A stretch of DNA of 64,000 nt, taken from assembly GCF_032854445.1 (NCBI RefSeq), contig NC_088304.1, positions 23,235,513-23,299,512 on the forward strand, given 5' to 3'. Under the pieces are notes generated by a model, which searched no databases, had not been told where the DNA came from, and saw only the letters and a program-made list of their open reading frames with translations. This stretch comes from Liolophura sinensis (Eukaryota > Mollusca > Polyplacophora > Chitonida > Chitonidae). Below, piece after piece: positions 24,601 to 34,994 of this stretch. Position 1 is the first letter of the stretch. Each line of letters starts with the position of its first letter. The position numbers were made by a program, and so were the translations under genes.

Positions 24601-27600
24601 GTGTCAGCCATCTCGGAAATCCCCTTCCCGAGAAACCAACACATCATGTGCCTTACCCATCTTGGAAATCCTCTTCCCGACAAAACAACACATCGTGTGT
24701 CTCAGCCACCTCGGAAATCCCCTTCCCGCGGAACCAACACGTCACGTGCCTAACCCTCCTCGGAAATCCCCTTCCAGACGAAACAAACGTTACAAAATGT
24801 CTTAGAAATTAAAAATAATTGCAAAAAAAAATAGAATACCCCAACTGCGGGGAACCTACACCGATCAGTATCTTGTGCAAAAAAGTAAAGCATATGGCAT
24901 TATAAACTCACCGGTGTTCTCTTTGGAATGGAGTACCCTTTGAATGTGACGTCTTCAGTGGTCACGTGCGGAACCGCAAGCGGCACGTGAGAAGTGTACC
25001 TCAGCAATTCAAAGATGGTGGCCACAGTGTAAGGCATGTTTGCTCGGTCATCAATCTTCACCAGTCGGCCTGGACCAATTACTTCGTCGATCTCCTCTTG
25101 GATGCGTTTGGCAACTTCCGGTTTGTAAACCATGATGAGAAAAAATTCGTACAGTGCTCCCCTCGTAGTTGATGAACCTACATAATGAAACGTGTTGATC
25201 ACAAATGTTATACTTTTTATACAATATTTATAATTTCATAGAACTGAAAGTGCTATTATGCATTTACTTTTGCTAAAACAAATTCATGTTGAGTGTATCA
25301 CGGTATGCGTTACTGATGTAGAGTAACTCCAAATGCTGTGATTTGTTTATTTTTCTTTTCTTTTTCTTTTACTTACTTTTTATTTATTTGATTGGTATTT
25401 ACCGCCGTACATAAGTATTTCACTTATGCGACGGCGGCCAGCACTATGGTGGGAGAAAACTTGGAGTTCAAGTCTAGCCCCTGCTGGCTTCCTCTCCGGT
25501 CGCACGTGGGAAGGTCAGCCAGCAACCTGCGGACGGTCGTGGGTTTCCCCCGGGGTTCTGCCCGGTTTTCTCCCACCATAATGCTGACCGCAGTCGTATA
25601 AGTGAAATATTCTTGAGGACGGCGTAAAACACCAATTAAATAAATAAATGAATAAATTTTTTTATTTATTTGATTGGTGCTTAACGACGTACCCAAGAAT
25701 ATTTCACTAAATGACCTCGGCCAGCATTATGGTGGGAGAAAACCGGTAGACTAAATGCTGTGATTTGTTTATTTATTTATTTATTTGATTGGTGTTTAAT
25801 GAGGAGTCAACAACAATATACGACGGCGGCCAGCATTAAGGTGGAAAGAAAAAAACTTAAATAAATACATGCGTATTTACTATTATTCATTAGGGTAGAC
25901 TTAATATAGAAAAAAGTCCACCGTTGTAATGATGAACTCTTTGAATTTGGATTAACGTGCCAGATTGGTTTTTCTCGGCCAGACAGACCACGTGACTCGA
26001 AAATTCCCGTTTACAGCAATGCACTTATATTACAAATCTCGCGTGATAATGCGTGAAAAACAGAGAGTTCTTCCTTTTCCATTAAAAGGTTTACCCAAAA
26101 TATCCTAGAAGTTTATCCAAAATTGCTTTGTGAGGATTTCCGAAAAACTGTTCTTCTGATTAAAATATAGCAGCAAATTGCACTGCTCATTAATATGAGA
26201 ACAATTCTTCCACTCTCACTTTTTATGAGACCTTGATAACAATATCGTAAGTAGATGACGGCCATCAAAGTTCCTTTAACATAGTTCCTTGAATACAACT
26301 TGTTTCGACCAATATGGCGCAGGTACATATTATTGTTCGCCATCAACCTGCAAAAAGTCGGTGATTTACGCCCAGAACTCCGGCGTGCCGTGCCTATAAA
26401 ACTGACGGCCGTCGTACAAGTGAAATATGGCCTAAAACAAGAACCAATTATAGTACCAGAAGATACGTAAAAAGTTGTGCTCTGTTACCCGCATCGACCA
26501 TTTCTAGGACAATGGCCTTGACATCTTCGTCGCTCAGCCACGACTCCCCATTTTGAGCACGCTCCTCCTCCTGTTGGCGCAGCAAGTAGTCAATCATCCC
26601 ACGGGTCACCTCGGGGTCATAGGTCGCCTTACAGTACACAAGATTGTGAATAAACATTGGCGTATTCTGTTACAAATATGAGCATCAATAGCGCATTCGA
26701 TCATAAATTTGAGAAAAAAACTCAAACATGAGGTACAGCATATGTCGGCTGAAAGACTATTAAACACGTTTAAGGAAAGTAGGTCCAAACACTTTTGTAA
26801 AAATCTTTTTGAACCTAGTGTCAATACCATTTGAATCAGGCGTCACATCAGGTTTTTGCCATTTAACACACATACAGACTGCTAGAATTCATCATTCAAA
26901 ATGTATACAAGCTGCATAGCGAACTATAACTGTATTTGCCCAGTCGGCCATGAGTGCATAGAGAAATGTAACTGTATCTGACCAGTCGACCATGAGAACA
27001 TAGAGAACTATGACTGTATTTGCCCAGTCGACCATGAGAGCATAGAGAAATGTAACTGTATCTGACCAGTCGACCGTGAGAACATAGAGAACTATGACTG
27101 TATTTGCCCAGTCGACCATGAGAACATAGAGAACTATAACTGTATTTGCCCAGTTGACCATGGGAACATAGAGAACTATAACTGTGTTTGCCCAATTGAC
27201 CATGAAGCGAACTGTTTCAAGCCAAAAATATGGACGTAAGGTCACTGATACCCTGTGGAAATCAACAGGCCATGGTAGAGTCGGAAATTTGGAAACTATT
27301 TCAGGGTATATAAATTGTATATTGTCCAGCGATAAGTACAAAATAAATAAAGAAATAACCAAGATTCAGCGGTTTAAAACATTTAGCCTACCTTAGTTTC
27401 TTCATAGACGTCTTTCAGGAACTGCTCGGCGGCTTGACAGGTTTTCATGGTGTATTTTCCGGGTCCTATGGGTATGTACCGGAGAAAAGGAAATTTTGAT
27501 AGTAGAAGGTTGTTGACAGGGGAGAAGGAGAGATTCCCTGCGTCTACGAACACACGGATATTTGCCAAGACTTTTGAATCGTAGTCGTACCGTTTACCTA

Positions 27601-30600
27601 CGAGCTGAAAAAAATAGAATAAGAATGCCTAGGAACGCACGAATAGTGGTCAGGAATTTTTAATTGTTGTCAAATCATTTACCTTTTGGCTGGAAAGGAA
27701 TAAAAATGTATGTCAACGCATGAATATAATTGACACGACCTAATTATGAATATTCTCACCTTTGACCTTTTGGCTGAGAAGAAATCGACGTGAAACAATA
27801 AAAATTCAATAATAATGTATATTCGCCAAGACCTATGACCAAAATCCGAGGCCGTAACTTACAGCAGAAATCAAACCGGAGTAACCAAAAATGGGCATTG
27901 GATGAGAAGAAAAACCGGTTCTTTGGATGTATGGCTTTTTAAAAAACATCATATTTCAGAATGTGTTTTCACCAGATTTATTTTACGCTATTGCGATTTG
28001 AGGACCATCTTTTAATAACTTTTGTTTATATTTATTAGTCTGTTTTGTGTTTTGTTAACTTTATCCGTGTTAATTTCGCGATCGATGAAACAGCAGCTAC
28101 AGCCCAAGAGTAACACAGCTTTGGGCCTTCGTTGAAGCAGAGTGGAAATCGTCATGGTGCGTATGATGAGAGTGCTGGCGTCAACACAAAGTACTTCTCT
28201 CGAGCGCCACGTTTTTGGTGAATGTGTATGTATGCTTGGAGTTTTACGTAAAACTTTTGTTGACCTCACAATTTTATGACCGGCCCGGATAGCACAGTTG
28301 GTAGAGCGTCCGCTTCGGGACCGGTAGATCCAGGATCAATCCTTGATCGAGTCACACCTAAGACTTTAAAAGAGGAAGTTGTAACTTCCTCGCTTGGCGT
28401 TCAGCATGAAGGGGATAGTGCAACGACTGGTTGACCCGTATCAGTATAATGGCTCGGGCGGGGCGCCTTACTTGCCTTCGGTAAGTCGTCTCAGTGAAGC
28501 AGCACTAAATAAAAGAGCAGTGGAAATCCGTCCTGCAACAAGGAGGCACATTACACGTACATGCACCCTAATGATTCCTTCGTCGTCATATGACTGAAAA
28601 ATTGTTGAGTACGACGTTAAACCCCAAGCACTCACTCACTCACTCACAATTTTATGACGACCACGAGTCATTCTAGGTGTACATATACTGTGTCTTCTTG
28701 GGGCGGGGCGAAAGTGTTGCCGCAACTAAAGTATCCAGCCGAATACTACAGAGATGACACCCCACTCAGTCATATTATACTGACAACGGACCAACCAGCC
28801 CTGTTTCAGAGCTGTGCGCCAAGCAAGTCAGCAATAAGGACACCCCACTCAGTCACATTATACTGACAACGGGCCAACCAGCCTTGTTTCAGAGCTGTGC
28901 GCCAAGCAAGTCAGCAATGAGTACTCAAAAATTGTATCTGTTAATTTTAACCGAAAGTGTGTTGTCTGAGCGATGCAAGAATGTATTCTGTTATTTTAAC
29001 ACAATATTCTGTGATATTCAACATAACATTCTGTTAGTCTTATAGAACCTTCCTGCTAAATTAATAGAATATGTGTGTTATATTTAACAGCATAATCTGG
29101 TGCAATAATAGAATACATTCTAGAATCACTCAAACAACAGAATTTCTGTTAAAATTAACTCATTTTTTTAGTGTACCAATTTTGTTTTGTATGACCCAAC
29201 TCGGGTTTGATCCCGGGTTTCTCCCCACTTGTTTTTTTGACCTATAATTCTGTCATGATGTTGTGAGGCGTGTACAATTTACCTGTTTTTTACCCGTGCC
29301 CTGCAATCACCAATGACGTCTAATAAATTGTAGTTAACTTCACTTCGTCTTTCTCTGCCTAATTCTGCCATGATGTTATGGGGTGTGTACAATTTACACA
29401 TTTACATGAACAGTTAGAATGAAACGCTAAATTAACCCTCGCGCACACGGTAGTTTACATCGTCTAACAAAGTGTGTTTAACATCACCGCTTTTGCCTTG
29501 TCTAATTCTGATAAGGACATCGTTCTGGGTGGGAGTGGGGGGGGGGGGAGGCATCTAAGTTACTACTTTCTAATTCTTAACAGTTAGAACAAAACCGTAA
29601 CTAAGGTAAACTGCTTACATCACACTCTGGTCGCTGCCCTGGTTTTACTCTCCAAGCTGGAATCTCGAATGTTGCTAAATTATTTCCTTATGTGAGTATA
29701 CCCGAGTGAGCTGCCAGGCTTCTGCAGGACGTCTGGATATGTTTGCACATTCCAATCCAACTCCCCCTGTTGAGACAGCTTTTGTCAGGTAACTGACGGG
29801 GTGGGGTGGTTTTTGACCTTTTGTATCCACCAATAAATCTAACCCCCACATAAATATAAGTGAGGTACATGCAGACCAAATTTACGCGTTCAAACAGATA
29901 TTTCTACATAGGTCAACAACCATAATTGATCTTACCTAATCGCAATACCAATTTTCAAAACAACAATGCAACCTCCGGATGGTCGTGGGTTTCCTCCGGG
30001 CTCTTCTCAGCTTCCTATTGCCATAATGCTGGCCGACGTCGTATGAGTGAAACATTCGTGAGTTTGGTATAAAGATCCAATCAAATAAATAAATAATAAA
30101 TGAAACAAGGTTCAAGGCATAAGCATCAACCAAATAAATTGAATATAGTTATAAGAGGCTTGCTCACCAGCATGGCGAGAATGTTGGAGAGTGAGGGATA
30201 AATCACGTGGTCCAGATTCACTAACCCCTTATGACTCTCTAACCACTGTACCACATGGGACAATTCATCATGAATCACACTCTCCATCTCATGAACCCCC
30301 TCCCCGTACATGTTCAGGATCTTGTGGATCAGCTTCCTCTTTTTGGACCAGACCGGAGTCGGTTCAGCGAACATGGTACTGTGATCATAGTTAGAACTGA
30401 TAGAGAGCGCCTGCTGCCTGCCGGAGAAAATTAACCCTGTGGCTTGAGAAGCGAATGCCTCCCTCATCGCTTCGGCAGAGTTCAGGCCGATGTTTCGATC
30501 CCCAAGCATGTTGATAGACACGACATCCCCGAACTTACGCGACAACTCCGACAGTAAAACGTGCGTGTCTCTGAAGAGGAGCCACGGGCTTCCGATGACT

Positions 30601-30719
30601 GGAAGACCCCAGGGTCCTGGTGGAAAGTTCGGAGGCGTCTTCGAGGATCTGATCTTGCCCCAAAGATACAAACAAGAGATAAAGAGAACGCCTAAGAGCA
30701 GCCAAGACATGAGCTCCAT
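21422..30719 (-). CDS. Cytochrome P450, CYP2-clan type, complete (502 aa)
   Basis: Join on the - strand: 30719-30168, 27604-27392, 26627-26489, 25177-24912, 22410-22283, 21632-21422. The total of 1509 nt is exactly 503 codons with consistent phases (0,0,1,0,2). N-terminal signal-anchor (MELMSWLLLGVLFISCLYLW), proline hinge PPNFPPGPWGLP, helix-C WSKKR, K-helix ELLR, PERF motif (YKPERF) and haem loop FGIGRRFCVGE are all present, so it should be an ER-anchored haem-thiolate monooxygenase. The I-helix reads AGSSTT where the family usually has [AG]Gx[DE]T[TS]: the acidic residue is serine. The substrate cannot be read from sequence; layout resembles CYP2/CYP17-like enzymes. A TATA-like box lies about 50 bp upstream and AATAAA about 40 bp after the stop. 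Introns carry four minisatellites and several SINEs. Confidence 0.95.
21726..22075. repeat. About 30-bp degenerate minisatellite in P450 intron 5
   Basis: A dozen units like cttgtaaccacagctggccg with frequent substitutions. Confidence 0.8.
22283..22410 (-). CDS. P450 exon 5 (PERF)
   Basis: Acceptor atttactag, donor AAA|GTAAGT, 128 nt, phase 0 to 2. Contains WPDPWEYKPERF. Its first eight bases are repeated in the upstream array. Confidence 0.95.
22403..22945 (-). repeat. 60-67 bp array seeded at the P450 exon 5 acceptor
   Basis: About eight units. On the - strand the exon start reads tag|GTGTTGCC; further units read aag|TGTTGCC followed by a ttcgaagagaag motif. The unit nearest the gene therefore contains the true acceptor and eight exon bases. 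Confidence 0.8.
23255..23365. repeat. Short tandem repeat in P450 intron 4
   Basis: Three to four units of cagttcttgttataccacat + aagcgg. Confidence 0.85.
23375..24785. repeat. 48-bp minisatellite with kappaB-like motifs, about 28 units
   Basis: Unit: cctcggaaatccccttcccg + agaaaccaacacatcatgtg + tcttagcca. Each unit has a CTCGG...CCGAG dyad and a near palindrome ACACATcATGTGT. GGAAATCCCC (GGGGATTTCC on the other strand) occurs exactly at least 14 times. Lies in P450 intron 4. Confidence 0.9.
24912..25177 (-). CDS. P450 exon 4 (I-helix and ExxR)
   Basis: Acceptor attatgtag, donor CCG|GTGAGT, 266 nt, phase 1 to 0. Completes AGSSTTRGALYEFF and carries FELLRYTS. Confidence 0.95.
25380..25850. 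mobile_element. Cluster of four SINE-A fragments
   Basis: - strand 3' end (25380-25460), + strand two-thirds copy (25467-25640), then two further - strand 3' ends (25660-25745, 25775-25848). Lies in P450 intron 3. The opposite orientations could form hairpins. Confidence 0.8.
26489..26627 (-). CDS. P450 exon 3
   Basis: Acceptor ctgtaag (weak pyrimidine tract), donor GCGG|GTAACA, 139 nt, phase 0 to 1. Contains TYDPEVTRGMIDYLL and the start of helix I. Confidence 0.9.
26930..27205. repeat. 42-bp x 6-7 minisatellite in P450 intron 2
   Basis: Units of ccatgagaacatagagaact + atgactgtatttgcccagtcga. The period is a multiple of 3 and gives a 156-codon shadow ORF. Confidence 0.9.
27392..27604 (-). 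CDS. P450 exon 2
   Basis: Acceptor ttttttcag, donor AAG|GTAGGC, 71 codons, phase 0 to 0; begins LVGKRYDYDSKV. Confidence 0.95.
28281..28642 (+). mobile_element. SINE-B, full length with target-site duplication
   Basis: tRNA-like head (tagcacagttggtagagcgt, A box; ggatcaatccttga, B box-like), body, 3' end tacgacgttaaaccccaagc with (actc)n tail. The 16-bp direct repeat ctcacaattttatgac flanks it at 28265-28280 and 28643-28658, evidence of retroposition. Lies in P450 intron 1. Confidence 0.9.
28654..28925. mobile_element. SINE-like family D fragment with internal duplication
   Basis: The block gacaccccactcagtca...gccaagcaagtcagcaat occurs twice (about 28756-28837 and 28838-28919). Related sequence at 42990-43200. 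Confidence 0.55.
28921..29177. mobile_element. Candidate MITE, about 255 bp
   Basis: The ends are imperfect inverted repeats (gtactcaaaaattg...ttaattttaac against ggtacactaaaaaa...ttaattttaac) and the inside is rich in attctgtta motifs. No ORF. Confidence 0.45.
29969..30100 (+). mobile_element. SINE-A 3' fragment
   Basis: ccggatggtcgtgggtttcc through the gtataaagatccaatcaaat tail and (aaat)n; near the P450 exon 1 donor. Confidence 0.75.
30168..30719 (-). CDS. P450 exon 1
   Basis: ATG to ATGCTG|GTGAGC, 184 codons, phase 0. Contains membrane anchor, PPGP hinge and the helix-C W-x3-R haem-propionate contact. Confidence 0.95.
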
Positions 30720-30766
30720 GGTTGTATCCTCAGTCGCCTTCCTTCTTCACTGGAGAGACGAAGTGA

Positions 30767-30777
30767 TCTATATATTG
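30767..30777 (-). promoter_or_regulatory. TATA-like box of the P450 gene
   Basis: aatatatag on the - strand about 50 bp before the ATG, which would leave a short 5' UTR. Position and sequence fit; no transcript evidence. Confidence 0.4.
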
Positions 30778-31218
30778 CGTTTCAAAGCCAACACCGAATT
30801 CACTATGTACTACCTCTCTCTCCCTAGCCCTGAATATTCAGTCCTGCTACATGTATACGCGTATCTTAATGTATGTCACTGCCCAGTTATTACGCATAAT
30901 ATCAACCCTCAGATTCGCTATAGACATCAAGCTGTGACCTAGATATAGCTGTACTGAGAGAGACGAAAAAGCTGTTGTAGTTTCCGCCAATTTAGTATAT
31001 AATTTTTTTCCTCTTGACCATGCCTGACCATGCGCAGATCTGTTCGCCGGTATAGTGACATTTTACAATTGCAATGTCGTGTTATCAAATAGAACAAACA
31101 CTACAGAACGACGATATTCTACATACAAATATGGCGGTGCTCCCAACTTTAATGTCATAAGAAGAAATTTGTAGATATCAGACATCAGGAGATATTTAAG
31201 ACGTTGTTTCCACAACAG

Positions 31219-31351
31219 GGCTCGGTTTCACGAAGCACTCTTAACTTTATGTTCACTTAACTACCACGGCAACCAGTACGTTAGGCAGTACGTCGTCTTA
31301 GCAGTTGCTAACTAGTAACGCGAAGAGAACTTCGTGAAACGGGGCCGTGAT
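31219..31351. mobile_element. Short inverted-repeat (MITE-like) element
   Basis: Starts gggctcggtttcacgaagca; ends with the inverted form cttcgtgaaacggggcc. The 133-bp body has no ORF. Confidence 0.5.
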
Positions 31352-31559
31352 CTGGTTAAAACAAGGCGTGAACTCAGCAGATGTTTGATAAGATTCATCG
31401 AACGGATGATATGGATAAACACTAAGTTATACTGTTATGCGACGATTACGACCATGTGATGTCTGGTTGCAGGCGGGGGACATAGGTATTGTAAGCTTTA
31501 TTTGAAGAAGGTGATATCTGTACAGAACATTTTCTCTTTATTTGTTCTGTTTATTTAAT

Positions 31560-31790
31560 TCATGTTTTGTAAATTACTGAAGAATATTTCACTTATACGA
31601 CGGCGGCCATGCAGCATTATGGTGGAAGGAAACTGGACACAACCCCGAGGAGGGCTACCACCACCTCATCTGGTTGCTGGCAGGTCTTATCACGTACGAC
31701 CGGAAAGGAAGCAAGCATGAGCTGGACTTGAACTGACAGCGATCGAATTTGTGAGAGCATACTAACCACTAGGCTACTCTTAAAAGAGGT
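31560..31790 (-). mobile_element. SINE-A copy, diverged
   Basis: Core atttcacttatacgacggcg and the tgagctggacttgaactgac segment are recognisable; the head has decayed. Confidence 0.75.
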
Positions 31791-31983
31791 CTACTCAAAT
31801 CGAGGGATTTACCTCGAATGGGAAGGTAGTTTTGAAAGCTACTGGAAATTCGCTTCAAATGGTGGAAATTTAGGTGGCTGAACATGTGAGCGTAGAGTAT
31901 AAGTGCATGAGTTGCATTCTAGAAAGTTATCAGTGGAAAATATGACACTTTTGTCATTTGGAAGTAGGATTAAGTGAATAGAA

Positions 31984-32535
31984 TTTGATTGGTGTTTTAC
32001 GCCGTACTCAAGAATATTTCACTTATACGATGGCGTCCATCATTGTGGTGGGAGGAAACCGGGCACAGCCCGGGGGAAACCCACTGCCATCCGCAGGTTG
32101 CTAGTTACCATTCCACGTACGGCTGGAGTGAGTGCGTGCTTGGGGTTTAACGTCGTACTTAACAATTTTTCAGTCATATGACGGCGAAGGAATCCTTAGA
32201 GTGCATTTAATGTACCTCCTTGTTGAGGACGGATTTCCACCGCTCTTTTAACTAGTGCTGCTTCACGGAGATGCATTACCGAAGGCAAGTAAGCTGCATC
32301 GCCCGAGCCATTATACTGATACGGGTCAACCAGTCGTTGCACTATCCCCTTCATGCTGAACGCCAAACAAGGAAGTTACAACTTCCTCTTTTAAAGTCTC
32401 AGGTGTGACTCGACCCGGAGCTGACCCTGGATCTACTGCTCCCACAGCGGACGCTGTCCCAACTGTGCTATCGGGGCCAGTCGGCCGGAGAGCAAGGCAG
32501 CATGAACTGGACTTGAACTCAGCGACCGTCTGAGC
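31984..32535 (-). mobile_element. SINE-A interrupted by a SINE-B
   Basis: SINE-A runs 31984-32129, is broken by a SINE-B (32130-32480), and resumes at 32481 with cggccggagagcaaggcagc. The target cggctggag/cggccggag occurs at both junctions. Confidence 0.8.
32130..32480 (-). mobile_element. SINE-B nested in SINE-A
   Basis: Near full length: 3' end gtgcttggggtttaacgtcg at the left, tRNA-like head ggccccgatagcacagttgg (- strand) at the right. Confidence 0.85.
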
Positions 32536-33190
32536 GTCTCAGATACATTTTTAGATATAGACACTTTATATACTAGCATGGTACACGCTTCTCATACTGC
32601 TTTCACTCATTCGCCTAGAACATTCCTTTCAATGAGTATTTCCAACTTCATTTGAGTTCTTAGTTCTTTAGTACCAATGGTTGTGTTAAACGTCGTTTTG
32701 CGAATTGACCTTTCGATCACTGACCTTGAAGATCTAAAATACTTTCATATATCTTTTCAGATTTTTTAACCTGTGTTGAAAGGCATCCAAATATTTGAAT
32801 ACTGTGGTTGGCTTTATGAGCCATACTGTCGTATTATAGGAAATCTGACATCACCTTTTTCCCTGATGTTGACCAGAAGGAAGGAATTTTTGGGAAGTTG
32901 AGTGTTGAATAACCTTTCTGTGACGTCAGAGTTCCTAAAATCTGATTATATGGTCCACCTTAGAAAAATCCTTCACAAAAATCTCTAAAAAATTAGTGAA
33001 AGTATATGCATGCATAAGTTGTCTATTTAGTGATGCTTACTATTTCCTTTAACATCAATGAGCAACGTACTGATTTTTGCAAACCATTATTTGTCTGCCA
33101 TTTGACCCACTACCAGTAATTAAAGGACTGCATCACACACCGCTTATGAATTGGCCAGAGAGTAGCCACTCTTTATTTTCTTCTGGCGAC
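32536..33190. other. Intergenic stretch, nothing recognised
   Basis: AT-rich sequence between SINE copies without splice-consistent ORFs. Confidence 0.4.
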
Positions 33191-33355
33191 AGCTCATCCT
33201 GGCTTCCTCTCCGATCGTATATGGGAAGGCCTGCTAACAACCTGCGGATGGTCGTGGGTTTCCCCTCAGGCTCCTCCGATTTTTAATGCTGGCCACAGTC
33301 GTATAACTGAAATCCTCTTAAGTACGACGTAAAACACCAATACAAAAAATAATAA
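33190..33355 (+). mobile_element. SINE-A 3' two-thirds
   Basis: ctggcttcctctccgatcgt to tacgacgtaaaacaccaata; truncated head. Confidence 0.75.
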
Positions 33356-33490
33356 ATTTTTTTTCTGGCGACCGCTATCCGTGTATATCCTGCTATAATA
33401 GTCCAAATGCCTGACCAGATTGACACGGTATGTTGTCAGGACAGGGGTGGTAACAAGGGTCGAGAGACTAGACTACTTCTATACGAACTA

Positions 33491-33810
33491 GACCGGCCTC
33501 GATGGCTCAGCTGGTAGAGCGTCCGCTTCGGGAGCGGTAGATTCAGGGTCAATCCTGGGTCGGGTCATATCTACTTACGACCCTTAAAGGGGACGACGCA
33601 ACGACTTGTTGTCCTGTGTCAGTATGATGGCTCGGGTGGGCAGCTTACATTTGTCTTAGGGAAGTCGTCTCTGTGAAGCAGCACGAGATAAAAGGGCGGT
33701 GAAAATCCGTTCTGCAACAAGGAGGCATCATTACACGTAATTGCACTCTAAGAACTCGTCGTCATATGACTGGAAAATTGGTAAGTACGACGTTAACCTC
33801 ACTCAATCAC
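33491..33810 (+). mobile_element. SINE-B copy, near full length
   Basis: Head gatggctcagctggtagagc, B box-like agggtcaatcctgggtcg, 3' end agtacgacgttaacctcact. Confidence 0.85.
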
Positions 33811-34404
33811 TCTATACTTAAGAAATAATGTTCGCGTCAGGGTAGTCTAACGGTAGTTTTACATCAAATCGATGGGGAAGAGCTTATATTTTAGGTCGAA
33901 GGCGGTGGTGGTGTCTAAACTTCATCCACATTCAGCGCGTTTAGATCTTAACGATTACAGGTGTTCGTACAGGCTGCCTTGGCTAACGACCTTGCATGTT
34001 TGTACAGGATACATAATTACTCTGTACAATTGTCTGTATTTACTCAGGTAGGCATAAAGGGGGTCATATGACTCAAGACATTACAGGCTAGTTGTAAATC
34101 CTGCTTCCTGCAGCTCCTGCGTTCGGGCAAGCGCGAAGCACTATATGCCACTTATTACCACATGTAGCCCCGCACTGGATAAATAGTTTTGACGGGGCAG
34201 CCCCCGCTCTGACCTTAAGCTATATTTCGCCCACAGCTCTAGTCTGGGACGGCTTAACCTAGACATTTTGAATAGCATGGCAGCTGCGACATATATTAAG
34301 ACCTGAGTTAAACGGAATATCCAGGGTCTAGTCAGCCAGCAAGAGCAGCTACACTCGTACGCGTTTGTTTTAAAACAGAAAATCTAGACCTCCTCGCGCC
34401 TGGG

Positions 34405-34660
34405 GCTTCCGTAGCTCAGTTGGTTAGCGCGCTAGCGCAGCGTAATCACTCAGGAGCCTCTCACCAATGTGGTCGCTGTGAGTTAAAGTGCTGGCTTCCT
34501 CTCCGGCCAGTAAGTCGGAAGGTTTTCCCGCAACCTGCAGATGGTCGTGGGTTTCCCCCGGGCTCTACCCGGTTTCCTCCCACCACCACGCTAGCCGCCA
34601 TCGTATAAGTGAAATTTTCTTGAGTACGGCGTAAAACATCAATCAAAAAAATAAATCTCC
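34405..34660 (+). mobile_element. SINE-A, near full length, just upstream of the P450 pseudogene
   Basis: tRNA-like head tccgtagctcagttggttag with cgcgctagcgcagcgtaatc, then the whole body and tail. It ends 42 bp before the pseudogene ATG, where homology to the functional 5' UTR begins, so it may have displaced the promoter. Confidence 0.85.
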
Positions 34661-34702
34661 TCGTAACTTCAGCAAAGAAGGGAGGCGGCTGAAGATACAA
34701 GC

Positions 34703-34985
34703 ATGGAGCTGATGTCACGGGTGCTTTTAGGCCTTCTCTTCCTCTCATTGGGACAAGATCAGGTCCTCGGAGACGCCTCCGAACTTTCCACCAAGACCTT
34801 GGGGTCTTCCCCTTATCGGAAGCCCGTGGCTTCTCTTCAGAGACACGCACGTCCCGCTGGCAGAGTTGTCGCGTAAGTTCGGGGATGGCGTGTCTGTCAA
34901 TATGCTTGGGGATTGAACCATCGGCCTGAACTCTGCCAAAGTGATCAGGAAGGCATTCGCTTCCAAGGCCACAGGGTTAATGCTC
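34703..34985 (+). pseudogene. P450 pseudogene, exon 1 part
   Basis: Aligns with exon 1 of the P450 at 30719, including the last 25 bp of its 5' UTR. Lesions: a deletion of about 11 nt after the anchor (frameshift) and an in-frame TGA where the functional gene has CGA (GD*TIGL against GDRNIGL). The match stops after KATGLM. Remaining identity is high (ETPPNFPPRPWGLPLIGSPW), so the duplication is moderately young. It faces the opposite way to the functional gene. Confidence 0.9.
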
Positions 34986-34994
34986 ACTCGTAGA

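Noticed and set aside
26892..27362. 156-codon ORF on the - strand
   Set aside because: 42-bp minisatellite in P450 intron 2; a 14-residue repeat with no homology.
28281..28345. tRNA gene
   Set aside because: Only A- and B-box-like segments of a SINE head; it continues into the SINE body with target-site duplications. The same applies to 33491 and 34405.
28394..28597. 67-codon ORF
   Set aside because: Read-through of SINE-B.
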